From Burkholderiales bacterium (GTDB taxonomy: Bacteria; Pseudomonadota; Gammaproteobacteria; Burkholderiales; JAEUOS01): 64,000 bases of DNA. The notes under the pieces were generated by a model. That model did no database searches, was not told the origin of the DNA, and worked only from the letters and a program-made list of their open reading frames with translations. A program made the position numbers and the translations under genes. Positions 7,504 to 16,437 of the stretch are shown piece by piece. The stretch is taken from assembly GCA_016790635.1 (NCBI GenBank), contig JAEUOR010000034.1, forward strand, positions 124,001-188,000. The letters run 5' to 3'. Within the stretch, counting starts at the first letter, position 1. Each line of letters opens with the position of its first letter.

Positions 7504-8484
7504 ATGGCGCGCAGCGCTTTTGTGACGGGGGCCACCGGCTTCGTCGGCCTGAACCTGGTACAGGCGCTCATGGCGCAGGCGTGGGAGGTCACGGCACTGC
7601 ATCGAGCCAGCTCGGACCTGTCCTTCCTGAAACGCTTCAAGCCCAGGCTTGCGATGGGCGAGATCACCGACGCCGCCTCGCTTGGCGCCGCCCTGCCGGC
7701 CGGCTGCGACACCGTCTTTCATGTCGCGGGCAACACCAATCTGTGGCGAGCGAAGAACGCAGCGCAGACCCGCGACAACGTCGAGGGCACGAGGAACGTG
7801 GTCGAGGCCTGCCTTGCCAAGGGCGTGCGCCGCCTGGTCGTCACCTCATCGACTTCCGCCTACGGACCGGTCACAGGCGCGATCACCGAGGACACGCCGA
7901 GCCTGGCCGAGACCTCCTGGATCAACTACCAGAAGACCAAGTGGCAGGCCCAGGAGATCGCGCGTGCGGCCACTTCGCGCGGCTTGCAGGTGGTGATCAT
8001 GCAGCCCGGCGCGATCCTGGGCCCCTACGATGTCGGCACCTGGTCGCGTCTGTTCCTCATGGTGCGCGACGGCCGCCTGCCCGGTGTGCCACCGGCCAGT
8101 CGCACTTTCGCCCATGTCCGCGAAGTGGTCGCCGCGCACATCGCGGCAGCAGACCGCGGCGAGAACGGCGGGCAGTACATCCTGGGTGGGGAAAACGCGA
8201 GCATGCTCACGCTGGTGCGCGAGATCGCCAGGCTTCTCGGCAAACCCTTGCCGACACGCGAGGCGCCCGCCTTGGTGGTGCGGACGGTGGCCGCAGTCAA
8301 GGACCTGGCCAGTCGCATCACCGGACGCGAACCATCGATCACTCCCGAGATGGCGGCCGGCTTCGGCAGCATCATGACCGCAACCGCCGCCAAGGCGCAG
8401 CGCGACCTGGGCTTCAAGGTCGTGCCGCTGGCCGAAATGGTGCGCGACTGCCATGCCTGGATGGTCGCCGAAAGGCGCATCTGA
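7504..8484 (+). CDS. NAD-dependent epimerase/dehydratase-family (extended SDR) protein
   Basis: A 326-residue extended SDR. It has the N-terminal nucleotide-binding motif TGATGFVG, a catalytic Ser in VTSSTSAYG and the YQKTK (YxxxK) pair near residue 142. It resembles dihydroflavonol-4-reductase-like and 3-beta-hydroxysteroid dehydrogenase-like proteins, which act on hydroxy or keto groups with NAD(P). Start at 7504 follows GAAGGA. The stop is two bases before the ATG of the CaiB-type gene, so it probably heads an operon with CoA-transferase, enoyl-CoA hydratase and Bug genes. It may process a hydroxyacyl substrate of that route, which is inference. Confidence 0.85.
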   Translation: MARSAFVTGATGFVGLNLVQALMAQAWEVTALHRASSDLSFLKRFKPRLAMGEITDAASLGAALPAGCDTVFHVAGNTNLWRAKNAAQTRDNVEGTRNVVEACLAKGVRRLVVTSSTSAYGPVTGAITEDTPSLAETSWINYQKTKWQAQEIARAATSRGLQVVIMQPGAILGPYDVGTWSRLFLMVRDGRLPGVPPASRTFAHVREVVAAHIAAADRGENGGQYILGGENASMLTLVREIARLLGKPLPTREAPALVVRTVAAVKDLASRITGREPSITPEMAAGFGSIMTATAAKAQRDLGFKVVPLAEMVRDCHAWMVAERRI

Positions 8485-8486
8485 AC

Positions 8487-9671
8487 ATGAGCGCACTGGG
8501 TGGATTGCGCGTGCTCGACCTGAGCCGGGTGCTGGCCGGCCCTTCCTGCGGGCAGCTTTTCGCCGACCTGGGCGCGCATGTGATCAAGATCGAGGAGCGC
8601 GAGGGCGACGAGAATCGCCGCTGGCTGCCGGTGGTCGACGGTCGCGGCGCCAACTTCACTTCGGTCAACCGCGGCAAGCGCGGCATGACCTTGAACCTCA
8701 AGTCCGCCGGCGGGCGCGATGTGCTGGATCGCCTGGTCCGGCGCGCCGATGTCCTGATCGAGAATTTTCCTCCGGACACGGCGGCGCGCCTGGGACTGTC
8801 GTGGGAGCGGCTGTCCGCAATCAACGAAAACCTGGTGCATGTCTCCATCACCGGCTATGGCGCCAGCGGTCCGCTGGCCAGCCGCCCCGGGTACGACAAC
8901 ATGCTGCAGGCCTTCACCGGCATGATGGCGATGACCGGCGAGGCCGACGCAGGGCCCGCGCGTCTCGGGCCGTCGGTCATCGACATGGGCACGGGCATGC
9001 TCGCCTTTGCCGGCGCCTGTGCCGCGCTCCTGGCCCGTGCCCAGGGGCGCGCCCGCGGCCAGCACGTCGAAACTTCGCTCATGCAGACCGCGATTTCGCA
9101 GCTCGGCTATCACCTGACCGGCTACACCATGGCCGGTGTGGTACCGCAGCGCACCGGATCGGCGGTGTGGCACATCGTCCCCTACCAGGCCTTTCGCACC
9201 GCCGACGGCTGGGTGCTGGCCGGCGCCACCAATGACGCCGTTTGGGTGCGCCTGGCGCAGGTCCTGGGCGTGCCTGAACTGGCCAGCGACGCCCGCTTCG
9301 CCGACGCGCAAGGCCGCTCCGAGCGCCGCGAGGAACTGATTGCACTCATCAGCCCGCGCTTTCTGGCGCACGACACCGCCACTTGGGTAGAACGGCTCGA
9401 CGCCGCACGCGTGCCGTGCAGTCCCGTGCAGGACGTGGCGCAACTTCTCGCGCACCCGCAGGTCGCTGCCATGGACATGCTGCACGAGGTCGACGACGGT
9501 CGCGGCGGCCGCTTGCGCCTGGCGGGCGTTCCCTTGAGGATGTCGGCGACACCGCCGGTCCCGGGACGCCGCCCGCCGGACCTGGGGGAGCATACCGAGG
9601 AGATCCTGCGCGACGACCTCGGCATGACCGATGAAGAGATCGCGCGCCTGAAGACGGAGGGAGCAGTGTGA
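8487..9671 (+). CDS. CaiB/BaiF-family (class III) CoA-transferase
   Basis: A 394-residue class III CoA-transferase. The N-terminal LRVLDLSRVLAGP, the DLGAHVIKIE strand and the Asp of SVIDMGTG (near residue 165, equivalent to the aspartyl-CoA-forming Asp of formyl-CoA transferase) are all present. The enzyme moves CoA between carboxylic acids. It starts two bases after the SDR stop and its own stop overlaps the GTG start of the enoyl-CoA hydratase, so the three should be co-translated. Together with the downstream binding protein this suggests uptake, CoA activation and oxidation of a carboxylic acid that the sequence does not identify. Confidence 0.92.
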   Translation: MSALGGLRVLDLSRVLAGPSCGQLFADLGAHVIKIEEREGDENRRWLPVVDGRGANFTSVNRGKRGMTLNLKSAGGRDVLDRLVRRADVLIENFPPDTAARLGLSWERLSAINENLVHVSITGYGASGPLASRPGYDNMLQAFTGMMAMTGEADAGPARLGPSVIDMGTGMLAFAGACAALLARAQGRARGQHVETSLMQTAISQLGYHLTGYTMAGVVPQRTGSAVWHIVPYQAFRTADGWVLAGATNDAVWVRLAQVLGVPELASDARFADAQGRSERREELIALISPRFLAHDTATWVERLDAARVPCSPVQDVAQLLAHPQVAAMDMLHEVDDGRGGRLRLAGVPLRMSATPPVPGRRPPDLGEHTEEILRDDLGMTDEEIARLKTEGAV

Positions 9672-10444
9672 ACGGACGCATCCTGACCGAGCGCGATGCG
9701 CGCGGAGTCCTTACCCTGACGCTGGACAATCCCGCGCACAAGAACGCGATCAACGACGCGATGATCGCCGCGCTCACCGGTGCGTTCCGTTCGGCTGCCG
9801 CCGACGCGCAATGCCGCGTCATCGTCGTGCGCGGTGCGGGCGGTACCTTTTGCGCGGGGCGCGAAATCAACGACATCGCCGCGCTGCAGGGCGCCGGCAT
9901 GGATGCGCTCAACGCGGCTTACGCCCGCCTCCTGGACCTGAACCTCGCCGCTTACTATTGCGAGAAGCCGGTCGTGACCGTGCTGGAACGCTACGCGCTC
10001 GGGGCCGGTATCATGCTGGCCGGCTGGTCGGACATCGCCCTGGCCGAGGAGTCCTGCCTGATCGGCTACCCGGAAGTGAAGATCGGCCTGCCGCCCACGC
10101 AAACCACCATCCAGCTCATTCGCGGCGTGCACCGCAAGGCCGCGCTCGAACTGCTGCTCACCGCACGCAACATCCGCGCCCCCGAGGCCGCGCAGCTGGG
10201 CCTGATCACCCGCGCTGTCGCTGCCGACCGGCTGCAAGCCGAAGCGACGACTGTGATCGATGCCCTCCTGGCCGCCAGCCCTGAGGCGATCCGCCGCACC
10301 AAGCAGATGATCTGGAAGACCGAGGACGCCGACTATCGCTCGGCGATCGCGACCGGCGTCGATGTCATTTCAGTCGCAGCCGCCACGCAATCCGCGCGCG
10401 AGGGCATCGCCGCCTTCATCGAAAAAAGGAGACCACAATGGTGA
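9668..10444 (+). CDS. Enoyl-CoA hydratase/isomerase-family protein
   Basis: A 258-residue crotonase-fold protein. Oxyanion-hole segments are visible as FCAGREINDIA and ALGAGIMLAG. The start is a GTG overlapping the preceding stop (GTGA), supported by frame and by the N-terminus MNGRILTERD. The usual second catalytic Glu position is replaced in the segment SCLIGYPEVKIGLPP, where the Glu in YPEVKIG could serve. The gene overlaps the downstream Bug gene by 7 bases. Probable role: hydration or isomerisation of the acyl-CoA made by the neighbouring CoA-transferase. Confidence 0.9.
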   Translation: MNGRILTERDARGVLTLTLDNPAHKNAINDAMIAALTGAFRSAAADAQCRVIVVRGAGGTFCAGREINDIAALQGAGMDALNAAYARLLDLNLAAYYCEKPVVTVLERYALGAGIMLAGWSDIALAEESCLIGYPEVKIGLPPTQTTIQLIRGVHRKAALELLLTARNIRAPEAAQLGLITRAVAADRLQAEATTVIDALLAASPEAIRRTKQMIWKTEDADYRSAIATGVDVISVAAATQSAREGIAAFIEKRRPQW

Positions 10445-11412
10445 ATCGTCGTCGCTTGCTCGGCACAGCCGCAATCGCCCCTTTCTGCGGAGCGCTACCC
10501 GTCGCGGCGCAGGCCTGGCCGGACCGGCCGCTGCGCATGATCATTCCCTTTCCTCCCGGCGGGCCGGTCGACGCAGGCGGACGCATCATCGCGCAGGCCC
10601 TGGGGGACGTGCTCGGCCAGCCGGTGGTCATCGAGACGCGTACCGGCGCCGGCGGCTCGGTGGGTGTGGAAGCCGCCGCCAAGGCAACGCCTGACGGCCA
10701 CACCCTGGTGTTCGCCACCACCGGCTCGCTGGCGGTCAACCTGACGCTGGTGCCGAACCTGGGCTACGACACGCGCCGCGACCTGATCCCGATCTCGGTG
10801 ACGCTGGGCGTGCCGCTGCTCCTGGTGTGCCGCCCGGGCCTGGCGGCGCCGGACCTCGCCACGTTCATCAGCATGGCGCGCGCCAAGCCCGGCGGCTTGA
10901 CCATGGCCACCTCGGGCGTCGGCGGGCCGCCGCACCTGCTGGCCGAAATGATGCGCCAGCGCGCCAACCTCGACTTCACCGTCGTCCACTACCGCGGCGC
11001 GGCGCCGGCCATGGTCGCCATGCTGGCCGGCGAAGTCGACGCCAGCATCCTCGACCCGGCGGTGCTGATGCCGCATATCAAGGCCGGCAAGATGCGTGCG
11101 CTGGCCACCACCGGGCGCGAGCGCAATCCGGCTTTGCCCGGCACCCCGAGCCTGGTCGAGGGCGGGCTGGCCGGCATCGAGTTCGAGAACTGGTATGCGC
11201 TGATGGTGTCCTCCGGCACCCCGCCGGAGCGCGTGCGCCGCCTGCGCGAGGCGCTGACCCGGGCTCTCGCCAAACCCGGACTCTTCGACCTCTTTCTCAC
11301 CCAGGGCGGGCGTGTCATGGACCTGGGGCCGCAAGAGGGAGCCGCCTTCATTCGCCGCGAAGTCGACACCTGGGGCGAAGTCGTGCGAGCCGCGCGCATG
11401 AAGGCCGAGTAA
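10438..11412 (+). CDS. Bug/TctC-family solute-binding protein (Tat-like signal)
   Basis: A 324-residue tripartite tricarboxylate transporter-type periplasmic receptor. The N-terminus NRRRLLGTAAIAPF has a twin-arginine-like motif, followed by AQAWPDRPLRMIIPFPPGG, the family's hallmark start of the mature protein. TPDGHTL and VHYRGAAPAM are further family motifs. It probably binds a carboxylate related to the pathway encoded just upstream. No TctA/TctB membrane subunits are nearby, as is common for Bug proteins in Burkholderiales. The overlap with the hydratase gene supports the ATG at 10438. Confidence 0.93.
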   Translation: MVNRRRLLGTAAIAPFCGALPVAAQAWPDRPLRMIIPFPPGGPVDAGGRIIAQALGDVLGQPVVIETRTGAGGSVGVEAAAKATPDGHTLVFATTGSLAVNLTLVPNLGYDTRRDLIPISVTLGVPLLLVCRPGLAAPDLATFISMARAKPGGLTMATSGVGGPPHLLAEMMRQRANLDFTVVHYRGAAPAMVAMLAGEVDASILDPAVLMPHIKAGKMRALATTGRERNPALPGTPSLVEGGLAGIEFENWYALMVSSGTPPERVRRLREALTRALAKPGLFDLFLTQGGRVMDLGPQEGAAFIRREVDTWGEVVRAARMKAE

Positions 11413-11416
11413 GCAC

Positions 11417-12463
11417 ATGCGAATCGCGATTTCCGACGCGCGCGCGCTCACCGAGGCCGCCATGCAGAGCGTCGGCCACGACGCGCGCGAGGCCGCGATC
11501 ATCGCCGACCACCTGATCGACAGCGAATTGCGTGGCCTGGCTTATGGCGGTCTCGCGCGGGCCTTGTCGATCATCGAGCGCATTCGCGCCACGCCCACGC
11601 CGCGTGATCCCATCACGCTCACGCGCGAGACGCCAGCTTCGGCACATTTCGACGGCGGCGACAATGTCGGCTATCTGGTCGGTCTGCGCGCCACCGAGGC
11701 TGCCGTCAGCAAGGCCCAGGCCGGCGGCGTGGCGGTGGTCGGCGCCTGCCGCACCTGGTACACCGGCATGTACTCGTATTACCTGGAACGGATCACGGCG
11801 GCGGGCTTGGCCGGCATCGTCATCGGCAGCGGCACCCAGCAGGTGGCGCCACACGGCGGCACCGAGGGTCGCCTTGGCACCAATCCGATCGCATTCGGCT
11901 TTCCAACTGCGGCCGAGCCGGTGATCTGGGACATCGGCACCGCCGGCCTCATGATCGGCGAGGTGCATCTGAAACGCCGCCTGGGCGAAAGGCTGGCGCC
12001 GGGGCAAGCCTTTGACGCGCAAGGCCGCCCGACTGAGGATCCGGTCGCGGCGCTGGGCGGTGCCTTTGCGGTATGGGGCGGGCACAAGGGTTCGGGCCTG
12101 TCGATGATGATCCAGCTCACCGCCATGCTGATGGGTCAGGTGGTGGCCCCCGGCCCGCAGCGCGACGGCGGCTTTTTCGTTCTGGCGATGAAGCCCGAGC
12201 TCTTCGGCGACCCCGACGATTTCCGAGCCCGGGCGGCTGAGTACGTGGACAAGGTCCGCAACACCCGGCCGCTTGACCCGCGACAGCCGGTGCGCATGCC
12301 CTTTGATCGTTCGCGCGCCGAGCGGGCACGCCGCCTGGCCGACGGCGCATTCGAGGTCCCCGATGCCGTGGTCAGTGCACTGCAGCGAACGGTCGCCGCT
12401 ACAGACGACCGCGGGGGACCGTCTGGCACAATCCGCAGGTCCGCGACGGACGACCGTCGATAA
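11417..12463 (+). CDS. Ldh-family (malate/L-lactate/sulfolactate-type) oxidoreductase
   Basis: A 348-residue member of the Ldh2/MDH2 family of NAD(P)-dependent 2-hydroxyacid or imine reductases, whose fold differs from classical LDH. Recognisable segments are HLIDSELRGL near residue 38, GGGDNVGY-like dinucleotide region, GTNPIAFGFP and AVWGGHKGSGLSMM, all typical of the family. The start codon is four bases after the Bug stop, so it continues the same transcription unit. The last 25 residues (rich in Arg, Asp and Thr) go beyond the conserved fold. Which 2-hydroxy or 2-oxo acid it uses is not visible. Confidence 0.9.
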   Translation: MRIAISDARALTEAAMQSVGHDAREAAIIADHLIDSELRGLAYGGLARALSIIERIRATPTPRDPITLTRETPASAHFDGGDNVGYLVGLRATEAAVSKAQAGGVAVVGACRTWYTGMYSYYLERITAAGLAGIVIGSGTQQVAPHGGTEGRLGTNPIAFGFPTAAEPVIWDIGTAGLMIGEVHLKRRLGERLAPGQAFDAQGRPTEDPVAALGGAFAVWGGHKGSGLSMMIQLTAMLMGQVVAPGPQRDGGFFVLAMKPELFGDPDDFRARAAEYVDKVRNTRPLDPRQPVRMPFDRSRAERARRLADGAFEVPDAVVSALQRTVAATDDRGGPSGTIRRSATDDRR

Positions 12464-12490
12464 CCCGTCTTTACCAGGAGGAATCCCAGC

Positions 12491-13474
12491 ATGCGTCAAT
12501 TTGTCCGTTCGCACATCCTCGCGGCCGCTGGCGCCGCAGCCTTGCTCAGCCTCGCGCAACCCGCCCTGGCGCAAAAGACCATCGCCATCGCCGTCAACGG
12601 GCCGCACGCGGCGCTCAAGGCCACCGAAGATGCCTTCAAGGCCGAACTGGTGCGCCTGGGGCACACGGAAGGCAAGGATGTGGTGTTCCGGACCAGCATG
12701 GGCAATTTCACGCCGGCACTGATTCCGCAACTCCTGGCACAGGCCGAGGCGAGCAATCCTGCGCTGCTCCTTACGATCACCACGCCGGTCACGCAGACCG
12801 CGCGCAGCGTGATCAAGAACCCCAACCTGCCGATCGTCTTCACGGTCGTGTCCGACCCGGTCAAGGCGCAAGTGGTCCCGTCCTGGGAAAAAGGCAGCGA
12901 TCGGTTCGTCGGAGTCTCCAATTTCCAGAACATGGACGCGATGTTCGCCTTCGCCAAGCAGTTGTTCCCGTCCGCAAAGACCGTCGGTCTTCTCTTCAAC
13001 CCGGGCGAAGCCAACGACGTCGCGCACGTCGAGGCCGCCAACGCCGCCGGCGCCAAGCAGGGCATCGCGGTTCGCACCGCGGCAGTGGACAACGTCAACG
13101 ACATCGCCCCGCGCGTACAGGCGCTGCGCGGTGTCGACTTCATCTACATCCTGCCGTCGAACATGCTGATTCCCGCCGCGCCGGCGATCTCGGCGGCCTC
13201 GGCGCAGATCAACGTTCCGCTCATTTCTTCCTCGTCGCCGATCGTGCGCCAGCATGGCGCTGTCGCCAGCTACGGCGTCGACTACACCAAGCAGGGGCAG
13301 ATCGCGGCACGCATGGCTGACCAGATCCTCAAGGGCAGGAAAACCTCGGACATGGCCAACCACCGTCCCGAGGCGGACGACAACGAGGCGGTCTTCTCGG
13401 CGCGGCAACTGGAGCGGTTCAAAGCGCAGGTGCCCGCCGCGTGGCGCAGTTGCGCCGCCTGCCTGGTGCAGTGA
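12491..13474 (+). CDS. ABC transporter substrate-binding protein (ABC_sub_bind/TrpX-like, COG2984)
   Basis: A 327-residue periplasmic binding protein with a clear signal peptide ending ALAQKTIAIAV. The fold is of the LivK/sugar-binding type; segments such as ITTPVTQTARS, FTVVSDPVKA and VGLLFNPGEAN match the COG2984 group, whose members bind aromatic amino acids or related molecules. It is the first of three genes with an ATPase and a permease of the matching families, so the set is a complete importer. GGAGGA precedes the ATG. The C-terminal SCAACLVQ has a CxxC whose role is unknown. Confidence 0.9.
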   Translation: MRQFVRSHILAAAGAAALLSLAQPALAQKTIAIAVNGPHAALKATEDAFKAELVRLGHTEGKDVVFRTSMGNFTPALIPQLLAQAEASNPALLLTITTPVTQTARSVIKNPNLPIVFTVVSDPVKAQVVPSWEKGSDRFVGVSNFQNMDAMFAFAKQLFPSAKTVGLLFNPGEANDVAHVEAANAAGAKQGIAVRTAAVDNVNDIAPRVQALRGVDFIYILPSNMLIPAAPAISAASAQINVPLISSSSPIVRQHGAVASYGVDYTKQGQIAARMADQILKGRKTSDMANHRPEADDNEAVFSARQLERFKAQVPAAWRSCAACLVQ

Positions 13475-13499
13475 GGCCGGCAATCGCGGAGGCGCGCGC

Positions 13500-14276
13500 A
13501 TGATCGAGGCGCGCGGCCTTTGCAAGGCGTTTCATCGAGGCAGCGCCGACGAGCGCCTGGCGCTCGACGGCATCGACCTGGCGCTCGCGCCGGGCGACTT
13601 CGCGGTCGTGATCGGCTCCAACGGCGCGGGCAAGTCGACGCTCTTGAACGCGCTGGCCGGTGAGGTGGTCCTGGACAGCGGCACGGTCGCCGTCGACGGC
13701 ATCGACCTGACGCGCCTGCCGACACATCGCCGCGCGCGCTGGATCGCACGGGTCTTCCAGGACCCTGCCATCGGCACGGCCGGGACGCTCACCATCGAGG
13801 AGAACCTGGCCGTCGCCGAGTCGCGCGGGCGCACCCGCTCGCTCGGCATGGCCCTGTCCACCGCGGGTCGCGCACGCTATCGCGAATTGCTGGCGGGTAT
13901 CGGCCTGGGGCTGGAATCGCGGTTGACCACGCGTGTCTCGCTGCTCTCCGGGGGGCAGCGCCAGGCACTGGCGCTGGTGATGGCGGTCATGGGCCAGCCT
14001 TCGCTCCTGCTGCTCGACGAACACACCGCGGCACTCGACCCGCGCACCGCGCAGGCGGTCATGCAGGCGACCCTGGCGGCGGTAACCGATGCACACCTCA
14101 CCACACTCATGGTCACGCACAACATGGGCAGCGCGCTGGCCTACGGCAACCGGCTCATCATGATGCGCGACGGCCGCATCGTGCTCGATGTCGCAGGTGC
14201 GGAAAAGGCCGCGCTCACCGTCGAGGCGCTGATCGCACGCTTCCACCTGAGCGACGACAAGCTCCTGCTCGCATGA
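13500..14276 (+). CDS. ABC transporter ATP-binding protein (COG1101 type)
   Basis: A 258-residue ATPase with Walker A GSNGAGKST (about residue 38), Q-loop FQDPAIGTAG, signature LSGGQRQ (about 148), Walker B LLLLDEHTA (about 168) and H-loop THNM. The DEHTAALDP form (His in place of the common Pro or Ala) is typical of the COG1101 ATPases paired with COG2984 binding proteins. The ATG at 13500 has GCGGAGG about 8 bases upstream; an earlier in-frame ATG lies antisense or inside the previous gene and is rejected. It powers import of the ligand bound by the preceding gene product. Confidence 0.94.
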   Translation: MIEARGLCKAFHRGSADERLALDGIDLALAPGDFAVVIGSNGAGKSTLLNALAGEVVLDSGTVAVDGIDLTRLPTHRRARWIARVFQDPAIGTAGTLTIEENLAVAESRGRTRSLGMALSTAGRARYRELLAGIGLGLESRLTTRVSLLSGGQRQALALVMAVMGQPSLLLLDEHTAALDPRTAQAVMQATLAAVTDAHLTTLMVTHNMGSALAYGNRLIMMRDGRIVLDVAGAEKAALTVEALIARFHLSDDKLLLA

Positions 14277-14307
14277 CGCGCGCCCCCTCCCCCGCCGAGG
14301 CTTGACG

Positions 14308-15210
14308 ATGGAATTCTGGAACGCCTTCGTCAGCCTGATCCCGGTCACCCTGGTGCAGAGCCTGCTGTACGCCTATGCGGCGCTGGCGATCATGCTGCCG
14401 TTTCGCATCCTCAATTTTCCGGACCTCACCAGCGAGGGCAGCTTTCCGCTCGGCGCCGCCACCTGCGCGGCCGCCCTGGTGGCGGGGTGGCACCCGCTGC
14501 CGGCCATCGCATTGGCCATGGCCGCCGGCTTCGCCGCCGGCTGCGCGACCGGCTGGATCCACGAGAAGGTCCGGGTCAACACGCTTTTGTGCGGGATCAT
14601 CGTGCTCACGATGCTCTACAGCGTCAACCTGCGGATCATGGGCGCGCCCAACGTGCCTCTGTTCACGCACGAGAGCGTGTTCGGCCTGGCGCTGGGCACG
14701 CGCAAGGGCGAGTCGTGGTGGCAGGCGTTGCTGCTCGGCGGCATGCTCATCGCCCTGTGCGCGCTGGTGCTGTGGTTCCTGCGCACCCACATCGGCAACG
14801 CCATGCGTGCGGTCGGCGCCAGCGTGCCGATGGCGCGCGCGCAGGGCGTGAATGTCGCCGCCTACACCATCGTCGGACTGGGCCTGGCCAACGCGTTCGC
14901 CGCGCTGTCCGGCGCCCTGCTGGCGCAAAACCAGGGCTTCGCCGATGCCAACCTGGGATTCGGCGTGCTCATCAACGGCCTGGCCGCGGTGATCCTGGGC
15001 GAGACGCTCATCGGCACGCGCACGCTGGCGCGCCAGGTGATAGCACCAGTCGTAGGTTCGCTGGTCTATTACCAGGTCATCTCGGTGGCGCTGGCCTTGG
15101 GGATGCGGCCCTCGGACCTCAAGTTCCTGACCGGTCTGTTCGTGCTCGTCACCCTGGCCATTCCCGCGATGCGCGGCGGCGGCGAAGGACGCTTCCGCAT
15201 TCGCGAATAG
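14308..15210 (+). CDS. ABC transporter permease (COG4120 / BPD_transp_2)
   Basis: A 300-residue integral membrane protein with about eight or nine hydrophobic segments of the branched-chain/ribose permease type. The segment ALSGALLAQNQGF followed by GFGVLINGLAAVILGE is the coupling region seen in this permease family. It completes the importer with the two preceding genes. CCGAGG lies 7 bases before the ATG at 14308, which makes ATG preferable to the TTG at 14302. The gene ends 14 bases from the convergent aspartate-dehydrogenase-like gene. Confidence 0.92.
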   Translation: MEFWNAFVSLIPVTLVQSLLYAYAALAIMLPFRILNFPDLTSEGSFPLGAATCAAALVAGWHPLPAIALAMAAGFAAGCATGWIHEKVRVNTLLCGIIVLTMLYSVNLRIMGAPNVPLFTHESVFGLALGTRKGESWWQALLLGGMLIALCALVLWFLRTHIGNAMRAVGASVPMARAQGVNVAAYTIVGLGLANAFAALSGALLAQNQGFADANLGFGVLINGLAAVILGETLIGTRTLARQVIAPVVGSLVYYQVISVALALGMRPSDLKFLTGLFVLVTLAIPAMRGGGEGRFRIRE

Positions 15211-15223
15211 GCTGCAAGCCCCC

Positions 15224-16024
15224 TCAGACGAAGTCGAAGGGCGCCAGGAGGCCGGCGGCCTTGCAGATCGAATGGAACTGCGAGGCGAACATCTCCGTGC
15301 CCGACACGCCCGTGGCGGGCTGTTCTTTGCGCGCATTCAGGAGCGACCCGTCGCGCCCGCGCGCGACGACCTCCGCCACCGCGACATTGAGTGACGGATC
15401 GGCGATCAGGCGCGCACGGCAGCGGTCGAGCCCCACGGTTGCGAGAGCGCAGGTGATCATGGTGTTGACGTTGCGCGGATAGAGGCGCGCGATGCCGCGT
15501 GCCGGCCCGTCGTAGACCACGGTCTCGCCGCTGATCGTCGCGGCGTCGAATCCGGAATCGGCGAAGTCGATGTTGCGCGGGTGCTTGCGAAACGTGATCT
15601 CGACCGACTCCCACATGTCGCGCCATTCGACCAGGTTGTCGCACGCCATCAGCGCGCCGTGCGGCAGCAGCAGGCGCCGACCGGAGGCGCGCGCGGCCGC
15701 GATCAGGCGTTCGCGCAGGTTGTCATCAGCCAGCGCGGTGACCGACAGCGGCAGGTAGTCGGCATGCGCGAGGATCGATTCGCCGTAGCAGCGCGTGAAT
15801 TCCGGATGCGCCATCTCGACCACCAGGTCCGGGCGCCGTGCGGCGCAGTCCTCCAGGCGTTCGAGCACGTGCCCGGTGGCAACGCCGGTCAGGCGCTCAC
15901 GGCTGCGGTTGTGCACGAATGCGATCTCCAGCCCCAATTGCGGCGACTCGACGACGCGCCGGTACACCCCCGCCCCGATGAAACCGAAGCCGATCAGACC
16001 CAGGCGCTTGGGCATTGCCGTCAT
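15224..16024 (-). CDS. Aspartate dehydrogenase-like (DUF108) oxidoreductase
   Basis: A 266-residue protein with an N-terminal Rossmann motif LIGFGFIGAGV and the C-terminal fold of L-aspartate dehydrogenase (NadX-like), including the segment YPRNVNTMITCALATVGLD, which resembles the conserved NVN region. These enzymes interconvert oxaloacetate and aspartate with NAD(P), or act on related imino acids; several catabolic clusters carry diverged members. The start at 16024 forms an ATGA overlap with the NTF2-like gene upstream, so the two are coupled. A start at 16015 is also possible. Substrate uncertain. Confidence 0.78.
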   Translation of the reverse strand: MTAMPKRLGLIGFGFIGAGVYRRVVESPQLGLEIAFVHNRSRERLTGVATGHVLERLEDCAARRPDLVVEMAHPEFTRCYGESILAHADYLPLSVTALADDNLRERLIAAARASGRRLLLPHGALMACDNLVEWRDMWESVEITFRKHPRNIDFADSGFDAATISGETVVYDGPARGIARLYPRNVNTMITCALATVGLDRCRARLIADPSLNVAVAEVVARGRDGSLLNARKEQPATGVSGTEMFASQFHSICKAAGLLAPFDFV

Positions 16025-16410
16025 TGGGTGGATTGCAGCATCGCGGCCATGCGCTGGTGGATCAGGTTGATGGCCTTGAGCGGACGCAGCATCACCTTGA
16101 ATTCGACGATCCTGCCTGCCGGGTTCCACTTGATGATGTCCACGCCGTTGACCAGCACGCCTTCCAGCGTGGTCTCGAATTCCAGCATCGCGTCGGATTC
16201 ACCGATGATTTCGCGTACGTAGCGAAAGGTCGGGTTGAAAAACACGTGGAACGCCGCCGCCAGGTACCACGCGGTCAGTTTGCGACCGCGCTGCGGCGAG
16301 TGCACGACAGGCGAGAGAAACACGGCGTCCTCGGCCAGGAGGGCGTCGAGCCCGACGGGATTGCGACTGGCAACCAAGCGATGCCAGGCGGCGATGGGGT
16401 GTTCGTTCAT
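16021..16410 (-). CDS. NTF2-like/SnoaL-type small protein
   Basis: A 129-residue single-domain protein of the nuclear-transport-factor-2-like fold: an N-terminal helix (AAWHRLVASRNPVGLDALLA), the typical DAVFLSPVV strand, and the final strands IIKWNPAGRIVEFKVMLRPL. Members include ketosteroid isomerase, polyketide cyclases and many stress or catabolic accessory proteins. No specific catalytic residues can be assigned. It is coupled by ATGA overlap to the aspartate-dehydrogenase-like gene, and lies 27 bases downstream of folE, so the three minus-strand genes probably form one unit. Confidence 0.75.
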   Translation of the reverse strand: MNEHPIAAWHRLVASRNPVGLDALLAEDAVFLSPVVHSPQRGRKLTAWYLAAAFHVFFNPTFRYVREIIGESDAMLEFETTLEGVLVNGVDIIKWNPAGRIVEFKVMLRPLKAINLIHQRMAAMLQSTQ

Positions 16411-16437
16411 GCGTCTTCTTCCTGAAGCGGTACTCGT

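Noticed and set aside
11348..13525. A 725-codon open frame on the minus strand
   Set aside because: It is antisense to the Ldh-type and ABC binding-protein genes, which both have strong family motifs; the translated sequence is rich in Arg, Gly and His without any domain.
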